Assembly: GCF_001591505.1 (NCBI RefSeq) | Contig: NZ_BCVA01000026.1 | Location: 18,961-82,960, forward strand | Origin: Neobacillus niacini NBRC 15566 | Lineage (GTDB): Bacteria > Bacillota > Bacilli > Bacillales > Cytobacillaceae | DNA: 64,000 bases | Direction of reading: 5' to 3' | Part shown: one piece after another, positions 8,702-16,239 of the stretch | Layout: every line of letters begins with the position of its first letter | Numbering within the stretch: the first letter of the stretch is position 1 | Position numbers and translations under genes: made by a program | Notes under the pieces: generated by a model | Databases searched by the model: none | What the model was told of the DNA's origin: nothing | The model's input: the letters and a program-made list of their open reading frames with translations, nothing else

Positions 8702-9435
8702 GTGAGAAGAGTTCGGGGAAGGGTAAATGTGCACTTACGATCCCTGGGGACGGTGTAAAGATTGAGCTGATTGCATCTGCGATTGAGGATGCAAAGAAGA
8801 TTGAAGCCTGTGGCGGCGACAGGATTGAGCTTGTTAGTGCTCTTTCTGAAGGCGGATTAACGCCGAGCTATGGACTCATGAAATCAGTGATTGAATCTGT
8901 GAACATCCCGGTCAATGTGATCATAAGACCGCATTCCCAATCCTTTGTTTATCGTGAGGAAGAGATTGAAATGATGAAACAAGACATTAGAATGGCCAAG
9001 GAACTTGGAGCCAATGGTGTCGTGATTGGCGCTCTTAATGAACAAAACCAAATATGTGAACTGAGCCTTAACAGACTCCTGGAAGCCGCTAAAGGATTAG
9101 AGGTTACCTTTCACCGAGCCATCGATGAACTGGAACATCCTGTGGAGGGAGTAAAGATTCTTTCAAACTATAAAAGCATAAATAGAATTCTGACATCAGG
9201 CGGGAAAGGCAGCTTGAGTAACAATAAGGAGATTATTCGAAATATGATTCTTCACTCCGATCACATCAAAATTTTGGTTGGAGGGGGCTTGAACTTTGAA
9301 AATGTAACCGAAATCATGCAAGGGACAAATGCCCCAGAATATCATTTCGGAACCGCAGTGAGGGTTGAACGTTCTCCTTTTAAGAATATAAGTGAGGACT
9401 TGCTGAAAAAACTCATTAAACTAGTAAAGAAATAG
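8698..9435 (+). CDS. CutC family protein inside the PTS operon
   Basis: A 245-residue TIM-barrel protein of the CutC family (GGDRIELVSALSEGGLTPS, VIIRPHSQSFVYREEE, VTFHRAIDE, ILTSGG). The name derives from early work on copper homeostasis in E. coli, but the biochemical role of the family is not settled. Here it is translationally coupled to EIIC (4-base overlap) and followed 12 bases later by EIIB, so a role in processing the imported sugar is more likely than copper handling (inference). There is no signal peptide. The first 17 residues before the barrel are unusually polar and may be a short extension. Confidence 0.85.
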   Translation: MSEKSSGKGKCALTIPGDGVKIELIASAIEDAKKIEACGGDRIELVSALSEGGLTPSYGLMKSVIESVNIPVNVIIRPHSQSFVYREEEIEMMKQDIRMAKELGANGVVIGALNEQNQICELSLNRLLEAAKGLEVTFHRAIDELEHPVEGVKILSNYKSINRILTSGGKGSLSNNKEIIRNMILHSDHIKILVGGGLNFENVTEIMQGTNAPEYHFGTAVRVERSPFKNISEDLLKKLIKLVKK

Positions 9436-9447
9436 GAGGAACAAAAA

Positions 9448-9753
9448 ATGAATATCATTTTAGTCTGCTTTGCAGGTATGTCAACAAGTATGCTGGTCAG
9501 CAAAATGGAGAAGGTCGCAGCGGAACGTGGGATTATTGCGAATATTACCGCTATGCCGGCAACAGAAATCTATGATGAACTAGATGGAGCAGATGTTGTA
9601 CTATTAGGACCTCAGGCTCGTTATGCACTGGATAAAGTAAAAAGCGAGGCAGAACCCAAGGGCATTCCCGTTGCGGTTATTGATTCCATTCTTTATGGAA
9701 CAATGAACGGTGGAGCGGTTTTGGACATGGCTCTAGAAATGGCAAAGAAATAA
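9448..9753 (+). CDS. PTS EIIB, lactose/cellobiose family
   Basis: A 101-residue EIIB with the phospho-Cys loop VCFAGMSTSML (C7) directly after the first strand, as in ChbB/CelA proteins. It receives phosphate from EIIA (6026) and passes it to the sugar in EIIC (7355). It is the last gene of the operon, with a good AGGAGG site 7 bases upstream and a terminator downstream. Confidence 0.93.
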   Translation: MNIILVCFAGMSTSMLVSKMEKVAAERGIIANITAMPATEIYDELDGADVVLLGPQARYALDKVKSEAEPKGIPVAVIDSILYGTMNGGAVLDMALEMAKK

Positions 9754-9770
9754 GATTATGAATCAATGAA

Positions 9771-9802
9771 AAACGGTCAAGCTTTGTGAGCTTGACCGTT
9801 TT
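9771..9802 (+). terminator. Terminator of the PTS/glycosylasparaginase operon
   Basis: AAACGGTCAAGCT and AGCTTGACCGTTT form a perfect 13-bp stem with a TTGTG loop, ending in TTTT. Confidence 0.9.
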
Positions 9803-9861
9803 GACGGTTTCTTTATTTATGGGCAGATTATTTTGGGGTAGTATTTCTTAATATAGGGGAA

Positions 9862-9889
9862 TTGACGCACCCTATTATTCTTGTATAAT
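9862..9889 (+). promoter_or_regulatory. Near-consensus sigma-A promoter with no evident gene behind it
   Basis: TTGACG (9862-9867), a 16-base spacer and TATAAT (9884-9889). No open reading frame of normal size follows before the terminator at 10095. Confidence 0.6.
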
Positions 9890-9894
9890 AAATG

Positions 9895-10130
9895 GATGGG
9901 TTCTTACAACTAAAGCATTTATTACTAGCTAGAAGGTAAAAAGCGACAATCGTTTGGGCAAAAAGATTGTGGATAATACCGAAGAATCAATGTGCAAGGA
10001 AAAAATGTGAAAATACTTGCTATACATAAATAAAATGATTGGCACGATCTTACCAGTGGTGACAATCCTCGCAAATAAAGTATCATAATCCATCGAATCC
10101 TAATCCATAATCCGATTAGGATTCTTTTTT
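9895..10130 (+). ncRNA. Candidate small RNA or micro-ORF transcript
   Basis: The span runs from the promoter at 9862-9889 to a strong terminator (GAATCCTAATC/GATTAGGATTC, 10095-10124, then TTTTTT). It is about 235 bases with internal hairpin potential (ACAATC with GATTGT around 9948-9971). A 17-codon micro-ORF, ATG 10035 to TAA 10088, would encode the hydrophobic peptide MIGTILPVVTILANKVS but has no clear ribosome binding site. No known RNA family is recognised. The terminator also insulates the downstream regulator gene. Confidence 0.35.
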
Positions 10131-10208
10131 ACGGGTGACGACACATTGTAATGGGAAAAGAACAAGGAGTTATACTAAGAAAAAATAATAAAGGGTTGAG
10201 GTTGTAAT

Positions 10209-11009
10209 ATGGAACAGTCAGAGAAGGTTTTTTTAGATTACATTCACGATAAGGACTTGAATCAATCAGATAAGGATATTCTGTCTTATTTAATTCAAAA
10301 GAAATTTGAAAACCAACAGCCAAGCATCCGCAAAGCGGCAGATGATCTTTTTGTTTCAACGACTTCGATTATTCGGGTTTGTAAAAAGCTCGGTTTTAGC
10401 GGATATAGTGAATTTATTTATAACTTAGGCTTAAAAGTAGTGAAAACGGCCGACTCTGAAAATCGGTCTGTGACTGGCATCCACGGACCCTTTGAGGAAG
10501 CCCTTCTAGAATTTGGTCAAAACTTTGAGCGCACTTTTCGTTCCATCGACGAAAAGGACATAGAAGATTTCTTATATGAAATTGAACGTAATAAGATGGT
10601 TTATTTCTACGGTGCCGGATTTTCCACTCTATTTTCCAACTATCTCGCAAAGAAACTTGAGTTATTTGGCTATTATGTTTCGAACGCATCTACAAGCGAC
10701 AGCAGGGCGATTTTTTTCAATAATATTCAAAAGTATAATCTGCTGATTATCTTTTCGCGTTCAGGTGAAACCAGTAAAGTGATTGAAAAGGTTCAAATCG
10801 CAAAAGATAAAGGATTAAAAACTGTCCTTTTTACAGGCAATAGTAAGAGTACTACCGCACAGATGGCCGATATTGTTTTCTCCGTGCTTGATCCTACCAT
10901 CGAGTCACAGCGGGAGTTTCAGGTTACCTCGTTTGAATCCAACATGTTTATGTTAATTGATATTATTCTTATATTGGCGGTTAAAAGAGGGATTATGAAG
11001 GAATATTAG
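10209..11009 (+). CDS. RpiR/MurR-family transcriptional regulator of the maltose-type PTS locus
   Basis: A 266-residue regulator with an N-terminal HTH_6 domain (about 1-80; SIRKAADDLFVSTTSIIRVCKKLGF) and a C-terminal SIS phosphosugar-binding domain (about 105-250; YFYGAGFSTLFSNYLAKKLELFG and IIFSRSGETSKVIEK). SIS domains sense phosphorylated sugars. The neighbours, an EIICB and a GH4 6-phospho-alpha-glucosidase, match the Bacillus subtilis malA-malR-malP (glvARC) set, where the RpiR-type protein activates the operon. Its likely sites are the twin palindromes just downstream (11019-11050). The ribosome binding site is weak (GGGTTGAGG). Confidence 0.85.
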   Translation: MEQSEKVFLDYIHDKDLNQSDKDILSYLIQKKFENQQPSIRKAADDLFVSTTSIIRVCKKLGFSGYSEFIYNLGLKVVKTADSENRSVTGIHGPFEEALLEFGQNFERTFRSIDEKDIEDFLYEIERNKMVYFYGAGFSTLFSNYLAKKLELFGYYVSNASTSDSRAIFFNNIQKYNLLIIFSRSGETSKVIEKVQIAKDKGLKTVLFTGNSKSTTAQMADIVFSVLDPTIESQREFQVTSFESNMFMLIDIILILAVKRGIMKEY

Positions 11010-11018
11010 CCCTTGTGT

Positions 11019-11050
11019 GTAACATGTTACGTTATTTGTTAACATGCTAC
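11019..11050 (+). promoter_or_regulatory. Twin palindromic operator upstream of the maltose PTS gene
   Basis: GTAACATGTTAC (11019-11030) is a perfect 12-base palindrome, and TTAACATGCTAC (11039-11050) repeats it with two changes. The centres are 20 bases apart, two helical turns. They lie about 40 bases upstream of the -10 (11091), where an RpiR-type activator would bind. Confidence 0.6.
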
Positions 11051-11090
11051 AGAATCGCCTTATCCCCTTCCTGGACCGTAAAATCCAAGC

Positions 11091-11122
11091 TATACTGTGA
11101 AATGTAAATGATAGCGTTTACC
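11091..11122 (+). promoter_or_regulatory. Probable promoter and cre-like box of the maltose operon
   Basis: The -10 hexamer TATACT (11091-11096) lacks a good -35, consistent with activation. TGATAGCGTTTACC (11109-11122) matches cre at 12 of 14 positions and would overlap the early transcribed region, giving glucose repression. Confidence 0.45.
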
Positions 11123-11145
11123 CATAAAAGAAAGGAAGGCTGCAA

Positions 11146-12726
11146 ATGAAACAAGTGATAAATGGTCTCCAATTATTTGGAAAATCTTTGTTTGCACCAA
11201 TATTAATATTACCGATTATCGGTCTCTTCATTGCTTTTGGAAATGTATTTGGAAATGGGAACTTAGCACAATACATTCCATTCCTTGAAAATCCGGCTGT
11301 TCAAAATGTCGGAAAGTTTATCTCCTCTTCAGCTGTTTCAATATTACAGAACCTTGCATTGGTTTTTGCGGTTGGAATTCCAATCGGATTAGCGAAGAAG
11401 GATAAAGGCTATGCAGCCTTAACAGGACTTGTTACTTTTGTTATTTTTATTAATGCTATGCACCAGGTTTTAAAGCTTTCTGAGCGCTTAGTAGCTCCAG
11501 AAGCTATGCAGCTTTCAGGACAGGCAACCGTATTAAATGTCCAAGTGTTAGAAATGGGAGTTTTTGCAGGAATCTTAATCGGTGCGCTCGTCGGCGTACT
11601 GCACAATAAATATTGTGATACCGAGTTTAAAGGCGTTATGCAAATTTATTCTGGACATCGCTTTGTAGCGATTCTCGCGATTCCAAGTGCAATGATTTTA
11701 GGGGCATTGGCAGCAGAGTTTTGGCCGTTTGTGCAAAATGGTATTACCGCTTTAGCAACAGGAATTAGAAGCTTAGGCGATGTTGGTTTCTTAATTTATG
11801 GTTTCTTAGAGCGAATCCTGATTCCAACTGGACTTCATCACCTCGTATATACACCGTTCTTATATACAGAACTTGGCGGTACAGCGAATGTTGCCGGTGA
11901 AGTGGTTTACGGAGCAAGAAACATTTACTTTGCCGAAATGGCTGATCCAAGTGTGGCTGTTTTAAGCAGCACGGTAAACTGGGATGCCCGCGGCTTAGCG
12001 AAAATGTTTGGTTTAATGGGTGCCGCTTTAGCAATGTACGTAACAGCGGATAAAAAGAATAAGACAATGGCAAAAGCGATTCTTTTACCAGCGGCGTTTA
12101 CTTCTTTCTTACTGGGTGTCACGGAGCCGCTTGAGTTTGCATTTCTATTCACTGCACCAATTCTGTTCTTTACACATGCTGTGTTAGCAGGAACAGGGAT
12201 GATGTTATTGAACATCTTTGGTGTCCATGCGATTGGTGCCAATGGTGTGATTGACTTTTTACTGTATAACCTTCCATTAGGAACAACGAAGTCAAACTGG
12301 CCAATGTTTATTTTAGTAGGATTGATTATGTTTGCTGTTTACTTTGTGGTTTTCAGAACGTTAATTTTAAAAATGAACCTCAAAACTCCTGGACGTGAAG
12401 ACGGAGTAGAGGCAGCTGCAGAAACAGCACCAGCTGATGCGAAAGTAAGCGCAGTTGCAGGGAAAAATGCTTCTCCACTTGGAGAAACGATTGTCACAGC
12501 ACTTGGCGGAAGTGAAAATATTGAAAATGTTGATAACTGTTATACCCGTTTACGTCTTGTTTTGAAAGATCCAAATGCAGTAAATGAGCAGCTGCTAAAG
12601 GAAACAGGGTCTAAGGGTGTTATCAAGTCAGGAAACAATGTTCAAGTAGTTTATGGATTGAATGTGAAGTCTGTTCGAGACCAAGTCGATCAAAAATTAG
12701 GAGGACTTAACTATGAAAACATATAA
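11146..12726 (+). CDS. malP: PTS alpha-glucoside (maltose-type) EIICB
   Basis: A 526-residue fusion of an EIIC of the glucose family (about 1-415, ten or so membrane segments; conserved GVTEPLEFAFLF) and a C-terminal EIIB (about 445-526) with phospho-Cys C465 in NVDNCYTRLRL. The linker is rich in Ala and Glu. It resembles B. subtilis MalP/GlvC, which imports maltose as maltose-6'-phosphate. It lacks an EIIA domain, so it must borrow one (EIIA-Glc in B. subtilis). The next gene overlaps it by 14 bases. Specificity for maltose rather than another alpha-glucoside is inferred from the GH4 partner. Confidence 0.88.
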   Translation: MKQVINGLQLFGKSLFAPILILPIIGLFIAFGNVFGNGNLAQYIPFLENPAVQNVGKFISSSAVSILQNLALVFAVGIPIGLAKKDKGYAALTGLVTFVIFINAMHQVLKLSERLVAPEAMQLSGQATVLNVQVLEMGVFAGILIGALVGVLHNKYCDTEFKGVMQIYSGHRFVAILAIPSAMILGALAAEFWPFVQNGITALATGIRSLGDVGFLIYGFLERILIPTGLHHLVYTPFLYTELGGTANVAGEVVYGARNIYFAEMADPSVAVLSSTVNWDARGLAKMFGLMGAALAMYVTADKKNKTMAKAILLPAAFTSFLLGVTEPLEFAFLFTAPILFFTHAVLAGTGMMLLNIFGVHAIGANGVIDFLLYNLPLGTTKSNWPMFILVGLIMFAVYFVVFRTLILKMNLKTPGREDGVEAAAETAPADAKVSAVAGKNASPLGETIVTALGGSENIENVDNCYTRLRLVLKDPNAVNEQLLKETGSKGVIKSGNNVQVVYGLNVKSVRDQVDQKLGGLNYENI

Positions 12727-14068
12727 ATTAGCGATTGCAGGCGGCGGAAGCACGTATACACCTGGTATTGTAAGAAGCTTAATGGATAGATTAGAAGATT
12801 TACCGTTATCGGAAATCAGATTTTACGATATTGATGGAGAACGTCAATCAAAGGTAGTGGTAGCAGCGAAAGCAGTTATTGCTGAATATACAGATTCGAT
12901 TAAAGTAATGGATACTACCGATCCTGAAACAGCGTTTGACGATGTAGACTTTGTGTTTGCACAAATGCGTGTTGGTAAATATGCGATGAGAGAGCTTGAT
13001 GAAAAAATTCCGTTATCTCATGGTGTAGTAGGACAAGAAACATGCGGGCCTGGCGGTCTTGCGTACGGATTAAGAACGATTTTTCCAATGGTTGAATTGA
13101 TTGATTTCGTTGAAAAATATGCAAAAGAATCTTGTTGGATTGTAAACTATTCAAACCCTGCTTCCATTGTAGCTGAAGGTGTCCGCAAGCTTCGTCCAAA
13201 TGCAAAAGTGATTAATATTTGTGATATGCCGGTCGCAACGATGCGTAACATGGCGGGAATCCTTGGCGTTAATCGTGAAGACCTCGTAGTTGACTACTTT
13301 GGCTTAAATCACTTCGGCTGGTTCACAAAGGTTGAGGTGGATGGTGTTGACCGTCTTCCGGAATTACGTGAACACATCAGTAAGTGGGGTCTATTAACAG
13401 AAGATATTTCGAAAATTGATTATCGTCATGCAGATGCTTCTTGGATTAAAACGTTTAAAAATATTAAGCCAATTATGGATTTCTTCCCGGATTATATTCC
13501 AAATCCGTACTTGCAATATTATTTACTGCCAGACTACATTGTTGAGAATTCTAATAAAGAATATACTCGTGCCAATGAAGTTATGGATGGCCGTGAGCAG
13601 TCTTTATTTGAAACGGTTCGAAAGTTTGAAGAAACAGGTATTTTAGATGACGCGTTCCACGTTGGTGTTCATGGAATCTTTATCGTCGATGTAACTGTTT
13701 CTATCGCTCAAAATCTAGGAAAACGCTATTTAGTAATGGTAGAGAACAATGGTACCATTCCTAATCTGCCAGCGGACGCGATGATTGAAGTTCCTGCGTT
13801 AATTACAAACAAAGGTCCTGTACCTGAATATGTTGGAGAAATTCCATATTTCCATAAAGCAATGATTGATACTCAGTTGGCTTCTGAGAAAATTTTAGTA
13901 GAAGCGATCACGGAAGGTTCTTATGAAAAAGCACTACAAGCATTCACCCTTAATAAGACCATTCCATCTGCGATTGTTGCAAAACAAATTCTAGATGATT
14001 TAATTGAGGCTAATAAAGAATACTGGCCAACGCTTACTAAAAAGTATCAGGAAGGCGTATTGGTATAA
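12713..14068 (+). CDS. malA: 6-phospho-alpha-glucosidase, GH4 (maltose-6'-phosphate hydrolase)
   Basis: A 451-residue GH4 enzyme that uses NAD and a divalent metal. The Rossmann motif is IAGGGSTYTPGIV (about 8-20). The metal/specificity motif is CDMP (C170-P173), the form found in GlvA/MalH 6-phospho-alpha-glucosidases, whereas alpha-glucosidases have CHEV and 6-phospho-beta-glucosidases a CN-I/V-P form. It splits the phosphodisaccharide brought in by the upstream EIICB into glucose and glucose-6-phosphate. It starts inside the EIICB gene with AGGAGG upstream, so the two are coupled. Confidence 0.93.
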   Translation: MKTYKLAIAGGGSTYTPGIVRSLMDRLEDLPLSEIRFYDIDGERQSKVVVAAKAVIAEYTDSIKVMDTTDPETAFDDVDFVFAQMRVGKYAMRELDEKIPLSHGVVGQETCGPGGLAYGLRTIFPMVELIDFVEKYAKESCWIVNYSNPASIVAEGVRKLRPNAKVINICDMPVATMRNMAGILGVNREDLVVDYFGLNHFGWFTKVEVDGVDRLPELREHISKWGLLTEDISKIDYRHADASWIKTFKNIKPIMDFFPDYIPNPYLQYYLLPDYIVENSNKEYTRANEVMDGREQSLFETVRKFEETGILDDAFHVGVHGIFIVDVTVSIAQNLGKRYLVMVENNGTIPNLPADAMIEVPALITNKGPVPEYVGEIPYFHKAMIDTQLASEKILVEAITEGSYEKALQAFTLNKTIPSAIVAKQILDDLIEANKEYWPTLTKKYQEGVLV

Positions 14069-14084
14069 CCGATTTGGAAGAGGT

Positions 14085-14111
14085 GCACGCAGTTTAACTG
14101 CGTGCTTTTTT
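14085..14111 (+). terminator. Terminator of the maltose operon
   Basis: GCACGCAG and CTGCGTGC arms with a short A/T loop, followed by TTTTTT. Confidence 0.9.
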
Positions 14112-14251
14112 GTGCTTTTTTTGCTGGGAGGTTGTAGATTGTGCCCGTAAACAGAGGGCATCAAGAATAACGTAACAATAGGCATATGAAAATAAATCTA
14201 CATGTCGGAAATTTCCTTTTTTGGGTAACTATATAGGTAGGAGTGATTTTT

Positions 14252-14719
14252 GTGGAAGAGTTGAACTATTTAAATCCAACCGAGCTGCTTGAGAAGATCT
14301 ATAATACACTTTGTTCCGAGTATGAGGATGAAGCTCATTACGACAATGACCAGGACAAACAGGAAATAGAAGTAACAAAAAAGCGGTTAACCAAAAAGGT
14401 CTTTAACGAATTCGTTGTCGATGATGAGTATTTCTTAACCATGGATCCAAAAACATTTAAAGAACGCTATCATTTATTTGAAAAAGACCTCTTCAAATTG
14501 ATCACTGGATGCAGCAAACATGGAGTTCCTTATGAAAAATTCCTTCAAATAATAGATGACCTACTGGCCTGCGCCAACTATCGATTAAACGCCTTCCAAC
14601 AACTAGAAGAAGAAATCATAAGAATAAAAGCAGAAAAAGCGCAAGAAGAAGCAGAACCAGAAGAAGAAACCGCAGGCGGCGAAACAGAGGAAACAGAAGA
14701 AATAGAAGGAGAAGAATAG
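14252..14719 (+). CDS. Hypothetical protein with acidic C-terminal tail
   Basis: A 155-residue predicted soluble protein with no recognised domain. The first 120 residues are helical and charged. The last 35 are mostly Glu, Thr and Gly (low complexity, GAA/GAG-rich DNA). The start is GTG 14252 with TAGGAGTG 6 bases upstream; an in-frame GTG at 14243 lies within that site. It stands alone between the maltose operon terminator and a REP-like hairpin. The acidic tail resembles that of the small lipoprotein encoded next, but no relation can be shown. Confidence 0.65.
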   Translation: MEELNYLNPTELLEKIYNTLCSEYEDEAHYDNDQDKQEIEVTKKRLTKKVFNEFVVDDEYFLTMDPKTFKERYHLFEKDLFKLITGCSKHGVPYEKFLQIIDDLLACANYRLNAFQQLEEEIIRIKAEKAQEEAEPEEETAGGETEETEEIEGEE

Positions 14720-14760
14720 TATAAAGCATAGAAGAAAAAAATATACAGTGATGTATAAAT

Positions 14761-14809
14761 GGTGCCTGTCACCACTCGTGGACACTGTCCACGGGTGGTG
14801 ACAGGCACC
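14761..14809. repeat. REP-like perfect hairpin (GGTGCCTGTCACCAC...)
   Basis: Two 23-base arms (14761-14783 and 14787-14809) are complementary except for one G-T position, with a 3-base loop. The arm begins GGTGCCTGTCACCAC, a word I recognise as a dispersed palindrome in Bacillus-group genomes. A partial extra copy of the arm end (GGGCACCAAA) follows. It lies between two small genes and may also end transcription. Confidence 0.75.
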
Positions 14810-14892
14810 AAATTGGGCACCAAACTGATTTTAAATTTGTCATATTGCTGGTTAATCTGGAAAGGCTAAGGAGAAAAGGAGGTTTGATTGGA

Positions 14893-15048
14893 ATGAAGAT
14901 GAAACGGTTATTGATGATGTTGCTTTTAGGCTTTTCTCTTTTCAACATAACTGGTTGTGGAAGGGATGAGCCGCCTGAAGAAGGGGAAAAGCTTGAGGAT
15001 GTAGAGGAAGAGGATGAAATTGGTGATGGCGAGGTTGATGATGAATAG
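14893..15048 (+). CDS. Small acidic lipoprotein
   Basis: A 51-residue protein. The signal peptide MKMKRLLMMLLLGFSLF ends in the lipobox NITGC. The mature part is only about 30 residues, mostly Glu and Asp. AAAAGGAGG at 14874-14882 precedes ATG 14893 by 10 bases. No family is recognised. It would be a membrane-anchored acidic peptide on the outer face; the function is unknown. Confidence 0.65.
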   Translation: MKMKRLLMMLLLGFSLFNITGCGRDEPPEEGEKLEDVEEEDEIGDGEVDDE

Positions 15049-15082
15049 GGTTAAACCCTATCGTCAGCACACCACATAATAG

Positions 15083-15110
15083 AAGGAGTGCCCTAATTCG
15101 GCACTCCTTT
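15083..15110. terminator. Bidirectional terminator between convergent genes
   Basis: AAGGAGTGCC and GGCACTCCTT form a 10-bp stem with A and T tracts on both sides. It serves the lipoprotein gene and the convergent aldo/keto reductase gene. Confidence 0.8.
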
Positions 15111-15118
15111 GCTTTATC

Positions 15119-16039
15119 CTATGGCAGGATGTTTCCAGCGGCACGGTAGATTTCGTACCATTCTTCGCGTGTTAGATCGATTTCGCTTGCTTTACAACAT
15201 TCCTTCAACCTGTCCACGTTCATTGTACCAATAACCGGCTGCATTTTGGCTGGATGGCGCAGCAGCCACGCAATCGCGATGGTGGTATTGCTCACTTCAT
15301 ACTTTGCGGCAATTTCATCGATTTTCTGATTTAATTCCGGAAACTTTTCATTGCCAAGGAACACACCCTCAAAGAAACCGTATTGGAAAGGTGACCACGG
15401 CTGGATGGTAATGTCGTTCAGTCTGCAAAAATCTAGCACACTGCCATCACGGCTGATCGCTGATTCATTCACCATGTTTACATTGATTCCATTTGAAATC
15501 ATGTTGGCGTTCGTGATGCTCAATTGCAGCTGGTTTGCAACAATCGGCTGTTTCACATATTTCTGCAGCAGCTGAATTTGCATCGGGTTTTGGTTGGAAA
15601 CTCCAAAGTGGCGTACTTTTCCTGAACGCTCAAGGATATCAAAAGCCTCTGCCACTTCCTCAGGCTCCATTAATGCATCCGGACGGTGCAAGAGCAATGT
15701 ATCCAGGTATTCTGTATTCAGGCGTTTCAAAATGCCATCGACGGAATGTAAAATATGTTCCTTTGAAAAATCAAACATTCCCTTGCGAATACCACATTTA
15801 GATTGCAGGATGATTTTCTCACGAATATCCGCATTCATTTGGATTGCTTCTGCGAAGATCTCCTCAGATTTTCCATCTCCGTATATATCAGCATGGTCGA
15901 AGAAATTTGCCCCTTGTTCTAGAGCTGTTTGAATAAAGGTTTCAGCTTCCTTCGTTTCTAATGATTTCATGCGCATGCAGCCGACGGCTACTACAGGCAC
16001 TTCTAATGAACTAGTTCCTAGTTTAATTGTTCTCATCAT
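15119..16039 (-). CDS. Aldo/keto reductase (YdhF-like)
   Basis: A 306-residue NADPH-dependent oxidoreductase fold. The catalytic tetrad is visible as Asp in NFFDHADIYG, Tyr in DIYG, Lys in ILQSKCG and His in LLLHRPD. The physiological substrate is unknown. The start is the first ATG of the ATGATG pair (complement of 16037-16039) because GGAGG lies 5 bases before it; an upstream in-frame ATG overlaps that site. It stands alone on the minus strand between two plus-strand regions. Confidence 0.88.
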   Translation of the reverse strand: MMRTIKLGTSSLEVPVVAVGCMRMKSLETKEAETFIQTALEQGANFFDHADIYGDGKSEEIFAEAIQMNADIREKIILQSKCGIRKGMFDFSKEHILHSVDGILKRLNTEYLDTLLLHRPDALMEPEEVAEAFDILERSGKVRHFGVSNQNPMQIQLLQKYVKQPIVANQLQLSITNANMISNGINVNMVNESAISRDGSVLDFCRLNDITIQPWSPFQYGFFEGVFLGNEKFPELNQKIDEIAAKYEVSNTTIAIAWLLRHPAKMQPVIGTMNVDRLKECCKASEIDLTREEWYEIYRAAGNILP

Positions 16040-16166
16040 CGTAACCTCCATTAAGGGAAATTTTTACTGCGATTCACCACTTCCTATTTTGACACATCTG
16101 CTGGTCAGTATCAAAAATTACAAATGATTGCTATTTTTCACGTACTAGAGTCTAGCATTATTTAAG

Positions 16167-16175
16167 TGCTATAAT
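16167..16175 (+). promoter_or_regulatory. Extended -10 promoter of the two-component genes
   Basis: TGCTATAAT is an exact extended -10 located 65 bases before the kinase start. No good -35 is seen. It also shows that the longer reading frame beginning at 16174 is not the coding start. Confidence 0.6.
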
Positions 16176-16239
16176 GGATTATTCCTATTATTTCATTATT
16201 GAAAGGGTTTACTTGACTTCGTTTGGAAGGGAGGAAATC

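Noticed and set aside
8698..9435. CutC as a copper-homeostasis gene
   Set aside because: No copper transporter or CopY/CsoR-type site is near; the gene is translationally coupled to EIIC, so a sugar-related role is the better reading, though unproven.
10039..10055. Sigma-54-like TTGGCACG followed by TTACC
   Set aside because: The -24 part is good, but the -12 GC doublet is missing (AC instead) and no sigma-54-type activator gene is next to it.
14578..14823. Minus-strand reading frames opposite the acidic C-terminal tail
   Set aside because: They are Phe/Ser-rich mirror images of GAA/GAG repeats and run through the REP hairpin.
16174..16239. Longer N-terminus for the YesM-like kinase (start at 16174)
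   Set aside because: The extra 22 codons overlap the extended -10 promoter, and a good ribosome binding site exists at the ATG at 16240.
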